A stretch of DNA of 64,000 nucleotides from Cellulophaga sp. 20_2_10 (lineage in GTDB: Bacteria > Bacteroidota > Bacteroidia > Flavobacteriales > Flavobacteriaceae): NCBI RefSeq assembly GCF_023476645.1, contig NZ_JAMCOJ010000001.1, positions 496,001 through 560,000 of the forward strand. The letters are read 5' to 3'. Positions 54,359-63,065 of the stretch are shown in pieces. The position numbers were made by a program, and so were the translations under genes. Each line of letters begins with the position of its first letter. Within the stretch, counting starts at the first letter, position 1. The notes under the pieces are model-generated. The model was not told the origin of the DNA, did no database searches, and was given only the letters and a program-made list of their open reading frames with translations.

Positions 54359-56464
54359 ATGAATGCTAATTATTTACAAACTCCCATTGCATATTTAAAA
54401 GGTGTTGGCCCAAGTAGAGCGGAAACCTTACAGGGAGAATTAGGCATTTACACCTACCAAGATTTAATAAATCTTTTCCCGAATAGATATTTAGACAAAA
54501 CGCACTATTACAAAATTAATGAGCTGCAACGCAATAGCGCAGAGGTACAAGTAATAGGTAAAATAATACACCTAAAAGCTATTGAACAAAAAAGAGGAAA
54601 AAGACTTGTTGCCACTTTTGTAGATGAGACTGGAAAAATGGAGCTGGTTTGGTTTAGAGGACAAAAGTGGATTAGAGAAAACATTAAACTAAATGTACCT
54701 TATGTTATTTACGGTAAAACAAATTGGTTTAATGGTGTGTTTTCTATGCCTCATCCAGAATTAGAACTTTTAGAAGACCATAAAAAAGGACTAAAAATTA
54801 GTATGCAGCCTATCTACCCTTCTACAGAAAAACTAAGTAGTAGAGGTATTACAAACAAGGGAACAAGTAAATTAATGCAGCAACTTTTTTTAGATACAAA
54901 AGCTAGGTTTGTAGAAACACTACCTACTTATTTATTGTCTGAATTAAAGTTGATGGGTAAAAGTGATGCCTTATTAAATATACACTTTCCCAAAAGTCAA
55001 GAAGAATTAGCAAAAGCACAGTTTAGACTTAAGTTTGAAGAGTTATTTTACATTCAGCTACAACTAATAGCAAAAAAAATGGTTCGTAAAAACAAAATAA
55101 AAGGCTTCCCATTTACTGCGGTGGGCACTTATTTTGGTGATTTTTACAACAACCATTTACCGTTTGAGCTTACTAACGCTCAAAAAAGAGTTATTAAAGA
55201 AATTAGAGCAGATCTAGGTAGTAATGCACAAATGAACAGACTTTTGCAAGGAGATGTTGGTTCTGGTAAAACTATTGTTGCTTTAATGACAATTTTACTG
55301 GCTTTAGACAATGGTTTTCAGGCGTGCTTAATGGCTCCTACAGAAATTCTAGCAACACAACACTATCATGGCATAACAGAACTACTAGAAGGCTTAGATA
55401 TAAAAGTAGCATTACTAACGGGTTCTGTAAAAAAATCTGCTCGTAAAGTTATTCACGAAAATTTAGAAAGTGGTGAGTTGCATATTTTAATTGGCACACA
55501 CGCTTTATTAGAAGATAAAGTACAGTACAAAAATCTAGGTTTAGCAATTATAGATGAACAACATAGATTTGGAGTAGCGCAACGTGCAAAACTATGGCGT
55601 AAAAATACCGTACCTCCGCATATTTTGGTAATGACAGCCACGCCTATTCCAAGAACTTTAGCTATGAGTTTGTATGGCGATTTAGACATCTCTGTAATAG
55701 ATGAATTACCGCCTGGCCGTAAACCAATTAAAACAGTACACAGGTTTGATTCTAACAGACTAAAAGTATTTAGTTTTTTAAAGGATGAAATAAATATTGG
55801 CAGACAAGTATACGTTGTTTACCCATTAATACAAGAGTCTGAAGCTCTGGATTATAAAGATCTTATGGATGGTTACGAGAGTATATCTCGTGATTTTCCT
55901 GCTCCTAAATATCAAATATCTATTGTACATGGACAAATGAAACCCGTAGACAAGGAGTTTGAAATGCAACGCTTTATAAAAGGTGAAACTCAAATAATGG
56001 TAGCTACAACAGTAATAGAAGTTGGTGTAAATGTACCAAATGCTTCTGTTATGATTATTGAGAGTGCAGAACGTTTTGGTTTGTCTCAACTACACCAATT
56101 AAGAGGTCGTGTTGGTCGTGGTGCAGACCAAAGTTATTGTATTTTAATGACCAGTCATAAACTGTCCGCTGATGCTAAAACAAGACTAGAAACAATGGTG
56201 CGCACCAACGATGGTTTTGAAATTGCAGAGGTCGATTTAAAACTTCGTGGACCTGGAGATATTATGGGTACACAACAAAGTGGTGTTTTAAACCTAAAAA
56301 TAGCAGACATTGTAAAAGACAACGACATTTTACAAACGGCTAGGCATTATGCTATTAAAATTTTAAAAGAGGACCCTAGTCTTAGTAATCCTAGTAATAC
56401 TGTGGTTTCAGAAGCATATGCTCAACTTGTAAAGCATAAAAACATATGGACGTATATAAGTTGA
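54359..56464 (+). CDS. recG: ATP-dependent DNA helicase RecG
   Basis: 701 aa, full length. The wedge/OB domain (about 1-150) starts with YLKGVGPSRAETL. Walker A GDVGSGKT, motif II DEQHRFG, and the closing RGRVGRGADQSYC are intact. RecG remodels stalled replication forks and branch-migrates Holliday junctions. The start is chosen as the first ATG after the promoter; no upstream alternative is better. Confidence 0.95.
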   Translation: MNANYLQTPIAYLKGVGPSRAETLQGELGIYTYQDLINLFPNRYLDKTHYYKINELQRNSAEVQVIGKIIHLKAIEQKRGKRLVATFVDETGKMELVWFRGQKWIRENIKLNVPYVIYGKTNWFNGVFSMPHPELELLEDHKKGLKISMQPIYPSTEKLSSRGITNKGTSKLMQQLFLDTKARFVETLPTYLLSELKLMGKSDALLNIHFPKSQEELAKAQFRLKFEELFYIQLQLIAKKMVRKNKIKGFPFTAVGTYFGDFYNNHLPFELTNAQKRVIKEIRADLGSNAQMNRLLQGDVGSGKTIVALMTILLALDNGFQACLMAPTEILATQHYHGITELLEGLDIKVALLTGSVKKSARKVIHENLESGELHILIGTHALLEDKVQYKNLGLAIIDEQHRFGVAQRAKLWRKNTVPPHILVMTATPIPRTLAMSLYGDLDISVIDELPPGRKPIKTVHRFDSNRLKVFSFLKDEINIGRQVYVVYPLIQESEALDYKDLMDGYESISRDFPAPKYQISIVHGQMKPVDKEFEMQRFIKGETQIMVATTVIEVGVNVPNASVMIIESAERFGLSQLHQLRGRVGRGADQSYCILMTSHKLSADAKTRLETMVRTNDGFEIAEVDLKLRGPGDIMGTQQSGVLNLKIADIVKDNDILQTARHYAIKILKEDPSLSNPSNTVVSEAYAQLVKHKNIWTYIS

Positions 56465-56512
56465 ACATCGTAATTTTACTTAATATTTTAACAAACAATT
56501 TATAGTATTCTT

Positions 56513-56520
56513 TATTTTTG
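56513..56520 (+). promoter_or_regulatory. -7 box of the leucine operon
   Basis: TATTTTTG is an exact TAnnTTTG. The start of transcription at about 56525 gives an 85-base leader before leuC. Confidence 0.5.
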
Positions 56521-56521
56521 A

Positions 56522-56597
56522 TAGTTAGAGGTTTTATTAGAAACTTAAGAGTAAGATCGTGTAGCATTACACAAATCTTTATCCTAACTAAGACGAA
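56522..56597 (+). promoter_or_regulatory. Structured leader of the leucine operon
   Basis: TAGTTAG (about 56521-56527) can pair with CTAACTA (about 56584-56590), closing a region that holds the hairpin GTGTA-GCAT-TACAC. There is no leucine-rich leader peptide after the predicted transcript start and no terminator hairpin, so classic attenuation is not supported. A ligand-binding or translational control element is possible. Confidence 0.35.
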
Positions 56598-56609
56598 AAT
56601 AAATAATAC

Positions 56610-58001
56610 ATGAAAACACTGTTTGACAAGGTGTGGGACTCCCACGTAGTAAGAAAAATAGAAAATGGACCAGATGTTCTTTTTATAGACCGCCATATGG
56701 TACATGAAGTAACAAGTCCTGTTGCTTTTTTAGGTTTAAAAAGTAGAAATATTGGTGTTAAACACCCTGAAAAAACATTTGCTACTGCAGACCACAACAC
56801 ACCAACTATTAACCAGCACTTACCCGTAAAAGATCCTTTATCTGCTAAACAGTTAAAAGCTTTAGAAGAAAACTCTAATGCATACGGTATTAGTTACTGG
56901 GGACTAGGTCATGAAAAAAATGGTATTGTACACGTTGTAGGTCCAGAATATGGAATTACACAACCAGGTGCAACTATTGTTTGCGGAGATTCTCACACAT
57001 CTACGCACGGTGCTTTTGGCGCAATTGCCTTTGGTATTGGTACGTCTGAAGTAGAAATGGTATTGGCCACACAATGTATTATGCAGCCTAAGCCAAAAAG
57101 TATGCGTATTAACGTTGTTGGTAACCTTAGTAAAGGTGTTACACCTAAAGATGTTGCATTATACATTATTTCACAATTAACTACATCTGGTGCTACCGGA
57201 TATTTTGTAGAATATGCTGGTGACGTATTTAAGAATATGTCTATGGAAGGACGTATGACGGTTTGTAACTTAAGCATAGAAATGGGTGCGCGTGGCGGAA
57301 TGATCGCTCCAGATGAAAAAACATTAGATTACGTAAAAGGAAGAGAATTTACACCTACAGGTGCTGCTTGGGATAAAGCAAAAGCATATTGGGATACATT
57401 ATACACAGAGGAAAATGCCACTTTTGATAAAGAACTTACTTTTAAAGGTGAAGATATAGAACCAATGATTACTTACGGTACCAATCCAGGAATGGGTATG
57501 GGTATTGGTCGTGATATACCAACTGCTGAAAGTTTAGAAGGTGGTGTAGCTACCTATAAAAAGTCGTTACAATATATGGCTTTTAATGAAGGTGATTCTA
57601 TGATTGGTAAGCCAATAGATTTTGTCTTTTTAGGAAGTTGTACCAACGGAAGAATTGAAGATTTTAGGGCATTTACAGAGATTATAAAAGGAAAACAAAA
57701 AGCACCAAATGTTACCGCTTGGTTGGTCCCAGGCTCTCATAAAGTAGAAGCAGCAATTAAAGAAGAAGGTTTATTAGATATTTTAACAGCTGCTGGTTTT
57801 GAACTTAGAGAGCCTGGTTGTTCTGCTTGTTTAGCTATGAATGATGATAAAGTACCTACAGGTAAATACGCGGTAAGTACATCTAACAGAAATTTTGAAG
57901 GCAGACAAGGTCCTGGCTCTAGAACATTATTAGCTTCTCCGCTAGTTGCAGCTGCTGCAGCTGTTACTGGAAAAGTTACAGACCCTAGAGAATTGCTATA
58001 A
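56610..58001 (+). CDS. leuC: 3-isopropylmalate dehydratase large subunit
   Basis: 463 aa. Aconitase-type: [32 protein letters not shown], and GCSACLAMN carry the three Cys that bind the 4Fe-4S cluster. It isomerises 2- to 3-isopropylmalate together with LeuD in leucine synthesis. First gene of the operon leuC-leuD-leuA-leuB; an 85-base leader precedes it. Confidence 0.95.
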   Translation: MKTLFDKVWDSHVVRKIENGPDVLFIDRHMVHEVTSPVAFLGLKSRNIGVKHPEKTFATADHNTPTINQHLPVKDPLSAKQLKALEENSNAYGISYWGLGHEKNGIVHVVGPEYGITQPGATIVCGDSHTSTHGAFGAIAFGIGTSEVEMVLATQCIMQPKPKSMRINVVGNLSKGVTPKDVALYIISQLTTSGATGYFVEYAGDVFKNMSMEGRMTVCNLSIEMGARGGMIAPDEKTLDYVKGREFTPTGAAWDKAKAYWDTLYTEENATFDKELTFKGEDIEPMITYGTNPGMGMGIGRDIPTAESLEGGVATYKKSLQYMAFNEGDSMIGKPIDFVFLGSCTNGRIEDFRAFTEIIKGKQKAPNVTAWLVPGSHKVEAAIKEEGLLDILTAAGFELREPGCSACLAMNDDKVPTGKYAVSTSNRNFEGRQGPGSRTLLASPLVAAAAAVTGKVTDPRELL

Positions 58002-58007
58002 AATAGC

Positions 58008-58096
58008 GGTTAGTTATTAGCTCTTAGCTTCCTGCTAAAAGCTTCAGAAAATTGATAATTAAAATAAACCAATAGCCAAAAGCTAGAGGCCAAAAG
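58008..58096. repeat. Low-complexity TTAGCT-like repeats between leuC and leuD
   Basis: The 105-base spacer has a left arm of degenerate TTAGC(T) units (58008-58045, GTTATTAGCTCTTAGCTT) and a right arm of their complement (58069-58096, AATAGCCAAAAGCTAGAGGC). The two arms can form an imperfect hairpin. Such strings recur between genes in Flavobacteriia as I recall, but I cannot check copies here. Confidence 0.6.
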
Positions 58097-58106
58097 TAAA
58101 TTTAAA

Positions 58107-58703
58107 ATGGCATACGATAAATTCAACACATTAAAAAGTAGCATAGTTCCGCTACCAATAGAAAACGTAGATACAGACCAAATAATACCTGCTAGATTTT
58201 TAAAAGCTACAGAACGTAAAGGTTTTGGAGATAATTTATTTAGAGACTGGCGCTACAACCCAGACAATACACCAAAAGAAGACTTTGTATTAAACCAAGA
58301 TAAATACGCTGGAAAAATACTTGTTGGTGGTAAAAACTTTGGCTCAGGATCTTCTCGTGAACACGCGGCTTGGTCTGTGTACGACTATGGGTTTAGATGT
58401 GTAGTTTCTAGTTTTTTTGCTGATATTTTTAGAAACAACTGTTTAAACGTAGGGGTTTTACCCGTACAAGTTTCTCCAGAATTTTTAGAAAAAATATATA
58501 CAGAAACAGAAAAAGACCCTAAAGCACAAGTAGAAGTTAGTTTACCCGAACAAACCATTACTATTGTTGGTACAGGAGAAAAAGAATCGTTTGACATTAA
58601 TGTTTATAAAAAAGACAATATGTTAAATGGTTTTGATGATATTGATTACTTATTAAATATTAAAGAAGAGATTACGGCTTTTGCTGAAAATACTCCTCTA
58701 TAA
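58107..58703 (+). CDS. leuD: 3-isopropylmalate dehydratase small subunit
   Basis: 198 aa. The swivel-domain motif FGSGSSREHAAW and the opening IVPLPIENVDTDQIIPARFL are standard. It is the partner of LeuC. The 105-base gap to leuC, longer than the other gaps in the operon, is filled by the repeat described above, so the spacing is likely due to an insertion of that repeat. Confidence 0.95.
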   Translation: MAYDKFNTLKSSIVPLPIENVDTDQIIPARFLKATERKGFGDNLFRDWRYNPDNTPKEDFVLNQDKYAGKILVGGKNFGSGSSREHAAWSVYDYGFRCVVSSFFADIFRNNCLNVGVLPVQVSPEFLEKIYTETEKDPKAQVEVSLPEQTITIVGTGEKESFDINVYKKDNMLNGFDDIDYLLNIKEEITAFAENTPL

Positions 58704-58738
58704 GTTAAGACGTACCAGAATAACCCACCAACACTATA

Positions 58739-60253
58739 ATGAAAAGAAAAATTGAAATAATGGATACCACACTCCGTGATGGTGAACAAACATCTGGAGT
58801 GTCCTTTTCTGTTTCTGAAAAATTAACCCTTGCTAAATTACTTTTAGAAGAACTAAAAGTAGATAGGATTGAGGTCGCATCTGCACGTGTATCTAATGGC
58901 GAATTACTTGCCGTACAGAAAATTACAAGTTGGGCTGTATCTCATAATTTTATAAATAAAATAGAGGTCTTAACTTTTGTAGATAATGGTGTGTCTATTA
59001 AATGGATGCAAGAGGCAGGTGCTAAGGTTCAAAATTTATTAACCAAAGGATCTTTAAACCATCTTACGCATCAACTAAAAAAAACACCAGATCAACATTT
59101 TAAAGAAATTGAAGCTACTATACTTCTTGCTCAAAAGCATCAAATAGAAACAAATGTCTATTTAGAAGATTGGAGCAATGGTATGCGAAATTCGTTAGAA
59201 TATGTATATCAATTTTTAGATTTCTTATCCAATCAACCTATAAAAAGAGTTTTACTTCCTGATACCTTAGGAATTTTAACACATACAGAAACGTTTGCTT
59301 ATATAACCGATTTAGTTAAAAAATATCCAAATCTTCATTTTGATTTTCACGGTCATAATGATTATGATTTAAGTGTTGCCAATGTTATGGAGGCTCTTAA
59401 AGCCGGTTGCCACGGACTACACTTAACCGTAAATGGTATGGGGGAACGTGCCGGTAATGCTCCAATGGCAAGTGTTGTGGCTGTTATTAACGATTTTTTA
59501 CCAGAAATAGAAATAGCTATAAAAGAAACATCTTTGTATACAGTAAGCAGACTTGTATCTAATTTTACAGGCTTTGGAATACCTGCAAACAAACCTATCG
59601 TTGGTGAAAATGTTTTTACGCAAACTGCAGGTATACACGCAGATGGCGACAGTAAAAAGAATCTTTATTTTAATGATTTATTACCAGAACGTTTTGGCAG
59701 AAAAAGACAATATGCACTAGGTAAAACATCCGGAAAGGCAAATATTTTAAAAAACTTACAAGAACTTGGTCTTACCCTAAATGATGATGATTTAGGAAAA
59801 GTTACACAACGTATTATTGAGTTGGGTGATAAAAAAGAAAAGGTTACAAAAGAGGACTTACCTTATATAATTTCTGATGTTTTAGATAGCGGCAGCTACC
59901 AAGAAAAGGTTATTATAAAGTCTTACGTACTTACCCATTCTAAAGGCTTAAAACCTTCTACAAGTGTTGCTGTAGAGATAGAGAAAGAACTTTTTGAAGA
60001 GAATGCACAAGGAGACGGCCAATATGATGCTTTTATGAATGCGATAAATAAGATTTATAACGCTAAAAAAATTGAGTTACCAAAATTAATAGATTACGCC
60101 GTACGTATACCTCCTGGTAGTAATTCTGATGCTTTGTGTGAAACCATTATTACTTGGAAAAAAGGAGATAACGAATTTAAAACTCGTGGTTTAGATTCGG
60201 ACCAGACAGTATCTGCAATAAAAGCAACAGAAAAAATGCTAAATATTATTTAG
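58739..60253 (+). CDS. leuA: 2-isopropylmalate synthase-type enzyme with LeuA regulatory domain (LeuA2 / citramalate-synthase-like)
   Basis: 504 aa. The HMGL-like barrel opens with EIMDTTLRDGEQTSGVSF (metal and catalytic Asp-Arg), and the second metal site is HGHNDYD. A LeuA allosteric dimer domain covers about 370-504. It condenses acetyl-CoA with a 2-oxoacid, here most likely 2-oxoisovalerate, because it lies between leuD and leuB. The sequence belongs to the short LeuA2/CimA branch, so pyruvate (citramalate route to isoleucine) cannot be excluded. Confidence 0.82.
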   Translation: MKRKIEIMDTTLRDGEQTSGVSFSVSEKLTLAKLLLEELKVDRIEVASARVSNGELLAVQKITSWAVSHNFINKIEVLTFVDNGVSIKWMQEAGAKVQNLLTKGSLNHLTHQLKKTPDQHFKEIEATILLAQKHQIETNVYLEDWSNGMRNSLEYVYQFLDFLSNQPIKRVLLPDTLGILTHTETFAYITDLVKKYPNLHFDFHGHNDYDLSVANVMEALKAGCHGLHLTVNGMGERAGNAPMASVVAVINDFLPEIEIAIKETSLYTVSRLVSNFTGFGIPANKPIVGENVFTQTAGIHADGDSKKNLYFNDLLPERFGRKRQYALGKTSGKANILKNLQELGLTLNDDDLGKVTQRIIELGDKKEKVTKEDLPYIISDVLDSGSYQEKVIIKSYVLTHSKGLKPSTSVAVEIEKELFEENAQGDGQYDAFMNAINKIYNAKKIELPKLIDYAVRIPPGSNSDALCETIITWKKGDNEFKTRGLDSDQTVSAIKATEKMLNII

Positions 60254-60290
60254 CGAAAAAAATATAATAACATAAAGAGTACATATTAAT

Positions 60291-61346
60291 ATGAAACTAA
60301 ACATAGCAGTATTAGCCGGTGACGGTATAGGACCAGAAGTAATAGACCAAGCTATAAAAGTATCTAACGCTATTGCAGCAAAATACAATCATGAAATTAA
60401 CTGGACACCTGCTTTAACAGGAGCAGCAGCCATAGATGCTGTGGGAGAACCTTACCCAGATGAAACACACGCTATTTGTGAAGCTGCAGATGCTGTTTTA
60501 TTTGGTGCTATTGGTCATCCTAGATTTGATAATGATCCGTCTGCTAAAGTTAGACCTGAACAAGGTTTACTTAAAATGAGACAAAAATTAGGCTTATTTG
60601 CTAATGTTAGACCCACATTTACGTTTCCTTCATTAATTGATAAATCGCCCTTAAAAAGAGAGCGTATAGAAGGTACAGACCTTATTATATTAAGAGAACT
60701 TACTGGTGGTGTTTATTTTGGTGAAAGAGGTCGAAAAGATAACGGAAATACTGCTTTTGATACAATGACCTATACTCGTGACGAAATTACAAGACTTGCC
60801 GTAAAAGGTTTTGAATTGGCTATGACGCGAGGTAAAAAATTATGTTGTGTAGACAAAGCCAATGTTTTAGAATCTTCTAGATTATGGAGAGAAACAGTAC
60901 AGGCAATGGAAAAAGACTATCCAGAAGTAACTGTTTCTTATGAGTTTGTAGATGCCGTAGCTATGCGTTTGGTACAATGGCCAAGTGAATATGATGTTAT
61001 TATTACAGAAAACCTTTTTGGAGATATTTTAACTGATGAAGCTTCCGTAATATCTGGATCTATGGGATTAATGCCATCTGCATCTGTAGGAACAAAAAAT
61101 AAATTATACGAGCCAATACACGGTTCTTACCCACAAGCAGCAGGAAAAGACATTGCTAATCCATTGGCAACAGTATTATCTGCTGCAATGTTATTTGAAG
61201 ATTTTGGATTAACTGCTGAAGCAAAAACAATAAGAGATGTTGTAAACAAATCTTTAGAAGAAGGTATAGTTACAGAGGATTTATCTGAAAAAGGAAAAGC
61301 ATACAAGACTAGTGAAATTGGAGATTGGCTAGCTAAAAACATATAA
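60291..61346 (+). CDS. leuB: 3-isopropylmalate dehydrogenase
   Basis: 351 aa. IAVLAGDGIGPEVI, substrate Arg residues in RPEQGLLKMRQ, LRELTGGVYFGERG and the Asp triad near NLFGDILTDEASVI are intact. It oxidises and decarboxylates 3-isopropylmalate using NAD+ in leucine synthesis. Last gene of the operon; a terminator follows 26 bases later. Confidence 0.95.
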   Translation: MKLNIAVLAGDGIGPEVIDQAIKVSNAIAAKYNHEINWTPALTGAAAIDAVGEPYPDETHAICEAADAVLFGAIGHPRFDNDPSAKVRPEQGLLKMRQKLGLFANVRPTFTFPSLIDKSPLKRERIEGTDLIILRELTGGVYFGERGRKDNGNTAFDTMTYTRDEITRLAVKGFELAMTRGKKLCCVDKANVLESSRLWRETVQAMEKDYPEVTVSYEFVDAVAMRLVQWPSEYDVIITENLFGDILTDEASVISGSMGLMPSASVGTKNKLYEPIHGSYPQAAGKDIANPLATVLSAAMLFEDFGLTAEAKTIRDVVNKSLEEGIVTEDLSEKGKAYKTSEIGDWLAKNI

Positions 61347-61371
61347 TCTTAGTACAATTATATACTAGTTT

Positions 61372-61406
61372 AAAGCCTCTGAATTTAGTTTTAGAGGCTT
61401 TTTTTA
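61372..61406 (+). terminator. Terminator of the leucine operon
   Basis: AAAGCCTCT (61372-61380) pairs with AGAGGCTTT (61393-61401), followed by a run of T. It also abuts the end of the convergent TPM gene. Confidence 0.85.
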
Positions 61407-61412
61407 TATGTA

Positions 61413-62996
61413 TTACCAGCTAACTCCGCTACCACCACCACCAGATCTACCACCACCAAAGCTTGAAGATGATGAAGAGGAAGATGAAGAAGAAAAACTA
61501 CTACCTGAAGAGCTAGAGCTACTAGAAGATCTAGAGCTTTCTCTTACCAATTTAGCTACTACAACAACCTCAGATGTTTTATCATTACAGTTTTTACATT
61601 CGTAAAAGTCTATACGTTCTCCTTCCCTATCGTAATTTGGTCTTATTCTAACATTAGACCTTGTTTTTCCTTTAGTCTTATAGTTACATTGGTTACATTT
61701 TGAGTATTTTCTACTAGAATTACCATCATACTTTAATATTAAAATATCACTTTTATCATCTGTTGCCCAAACATCATAATCTACAGAGTGTATATTTTCT
61801 TCAATAATTTCACCTTCTTTTAAAAAGTTTCTTTCATTTTTAGAACTCAACAAAATTAGTGGTTTACCATTTACTTTACTAAATCTTGGATCGTATCTAT
61901 ATTGTTTTAATCTTGTCTTTATCGTAGTACTCATTCCCCATAACGGAAAAGGAAATAGGAAGGCAAAACAACCTATATCAATTTTTTTTAGACTATTGTA
62001 TTTATCATAATAATCTTCTTTAGATTTATCTATAGATTCTATTTTAAATGAATAGTAAATTGAGAGAAAAATTAAAATTATTATGTAAAGGATAACAAAA
62101 ACAAACGGAAAACTTATATACTGCAAACTATCTAAAAATGATAATATCCATGAACCACCATCGTTTACTTCATAAGTAACATCGTTAGAATATATATAAT
62201 CTATAGTATCTGGGTTTTCTACAAATTCTTTTACCCTGTCTGCAGCTTTTAAAAGGCCTTCGCCATATTCACCTTCTTTAAAAAATGGAACAATTTCATC
62301 TGTACCAATTCTGTAGCAAATATTATCGGTTAATATAGCCTCTAAACCATACCCAGTTTCAAACTCCGTTCTACGTTGGTCCATTACGGTTAAAATTAAT
62401 AACCCATTGTCTTTATCTGCTTTACCAATTCCCCATTCATTAAAAAGTTTAGTTGCAAAAGTTTTGGGAATCTCATCTCCTATACTTTTAACAATAACAA
62501 CAATAACTTCTGCAGAGGTATGTACTTCTAGCTCAAACAACACTTTATTTATTTCCTCTTCATATATGGCAGAGATATAACCATCTGGATCAGAAACATA
62601 CCCTAAAACACCTTTTCCTCTAGGTTTAGGAATTTCTAATATAGAGTAATATTCTATTTCTCTATTAGAATAGCTTGGAGCTTTAAAAACTGGATATTCT
62701 ACTGGGTTGTAAGATTTATTTTCAGGTCCTGGTTCAGATTCTGGTTCTGGTTCTGTTACTGCGATTACAGTTTCTGGAATATCTAGATCTTGATCTATGT
62801 CTTCTTCTTCAGCTATATCAATTGAATCTTCCTCAACTATTGGTGCTACAAAAATAACATCTTCAAAAGCATCATCTTCAAGATAGGATACTTCAATTTC
62901 CGTTTCAGAAATGTCAATCTCTTCTGGTTTTTTATTCGTACAAGATTGTAGTATAAAAAGTAAAAGAAATAGATAGCCGTATTGTTTAAAATTCAT
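61413..62996 (-). CDS. TPM-domain lipoprotein with a zinc ribbon and a Ser/Gly-rich tail
   Basis: 527 aa. Lipoprotein signal ends in LQSC. Residues about 40-90 are acidic and proline-rich. The TPM domain is at about 125-260 (VLGYVSDPDGYIS, TSAEVIVVIVKSIGDE, WGIGKADKDNGLLILTV). One membrane helix lies at about 290-315. A zinc ribbon has CNQC and CKNC. The C-terminus is a run of about 25 mostly Ser residues, then GGGRSGGGGSGVSW, the tail typical of the TPM/YgcG group. TPM proteins have been linked to phosphatase or photosystem-repair-like roles; the function here is unknown. Confidence 0.82.
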   Translation of the reverse strand: MNFKQYGYLFLLLFILQSCTNKKPEEIDISETEIEVSYLEDDAFEDVIFVAPIVEEDSIDIAEEEDIDQDLDIPETVIAVTEPEPESEPGPENKSYNPVEYPVFKAPSYSNREIEYYSILEIPKPRGKGVLGYVSDPDGYISAIYEEEINKVLFELEVHTSAEVIVVIVKSIGDEIPKTFATKLFNEWGIGKADKDNGLLILTVMDQRRTEFETGYGLEAILTDNICYRIGTDEIVPFFKEGEYGEGLLKAADRVKEFVENPDTIDYIYSNDVTYEVNDGGSWILSFLDSLQYISFPFVFVILYIIILIFLSIYYSFKIESIDKSKEDYYDKYNSLKKIDIGCFAFLFPFPLWGMSTTIKTRLKQYRYDPRFSKVNGKPLILLSSKNERNFLKEGEIIEENIHSVDYDVWATDDKSDILILKYDGNSSRKYSKCNQCNYKTKGKTRSNVRIRPNYDREGERIDFYECKNCNDKTSEVVVVAKLVRESSRSSSSSSSSGSSFSSSSSSSSSSSFGGGRSGGGGSGVSW

Positions 62997-63065
62997 TGGT
63001 TAGTTTTATATCAAACTAAACTAGAAATAAAAAACAAGCTTGGCAAGATAATATGACCCGACTAA

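Noticed and set aside
56518-56613. TTG-started 31-codon frame in the leuC leader, ending in ATGA overlap with leuC
   Set aside because: Its TTG lies inside the -7 box, upstream of the expected transcript start, and it is not leucine-rich.
61408-61605. Plus-strand frame of 65 codons rich in Pro/Glu
   Set aside because: It is the antisense of the Ser/Gly-rich tail of the TPM gene; the composition is a by-product.
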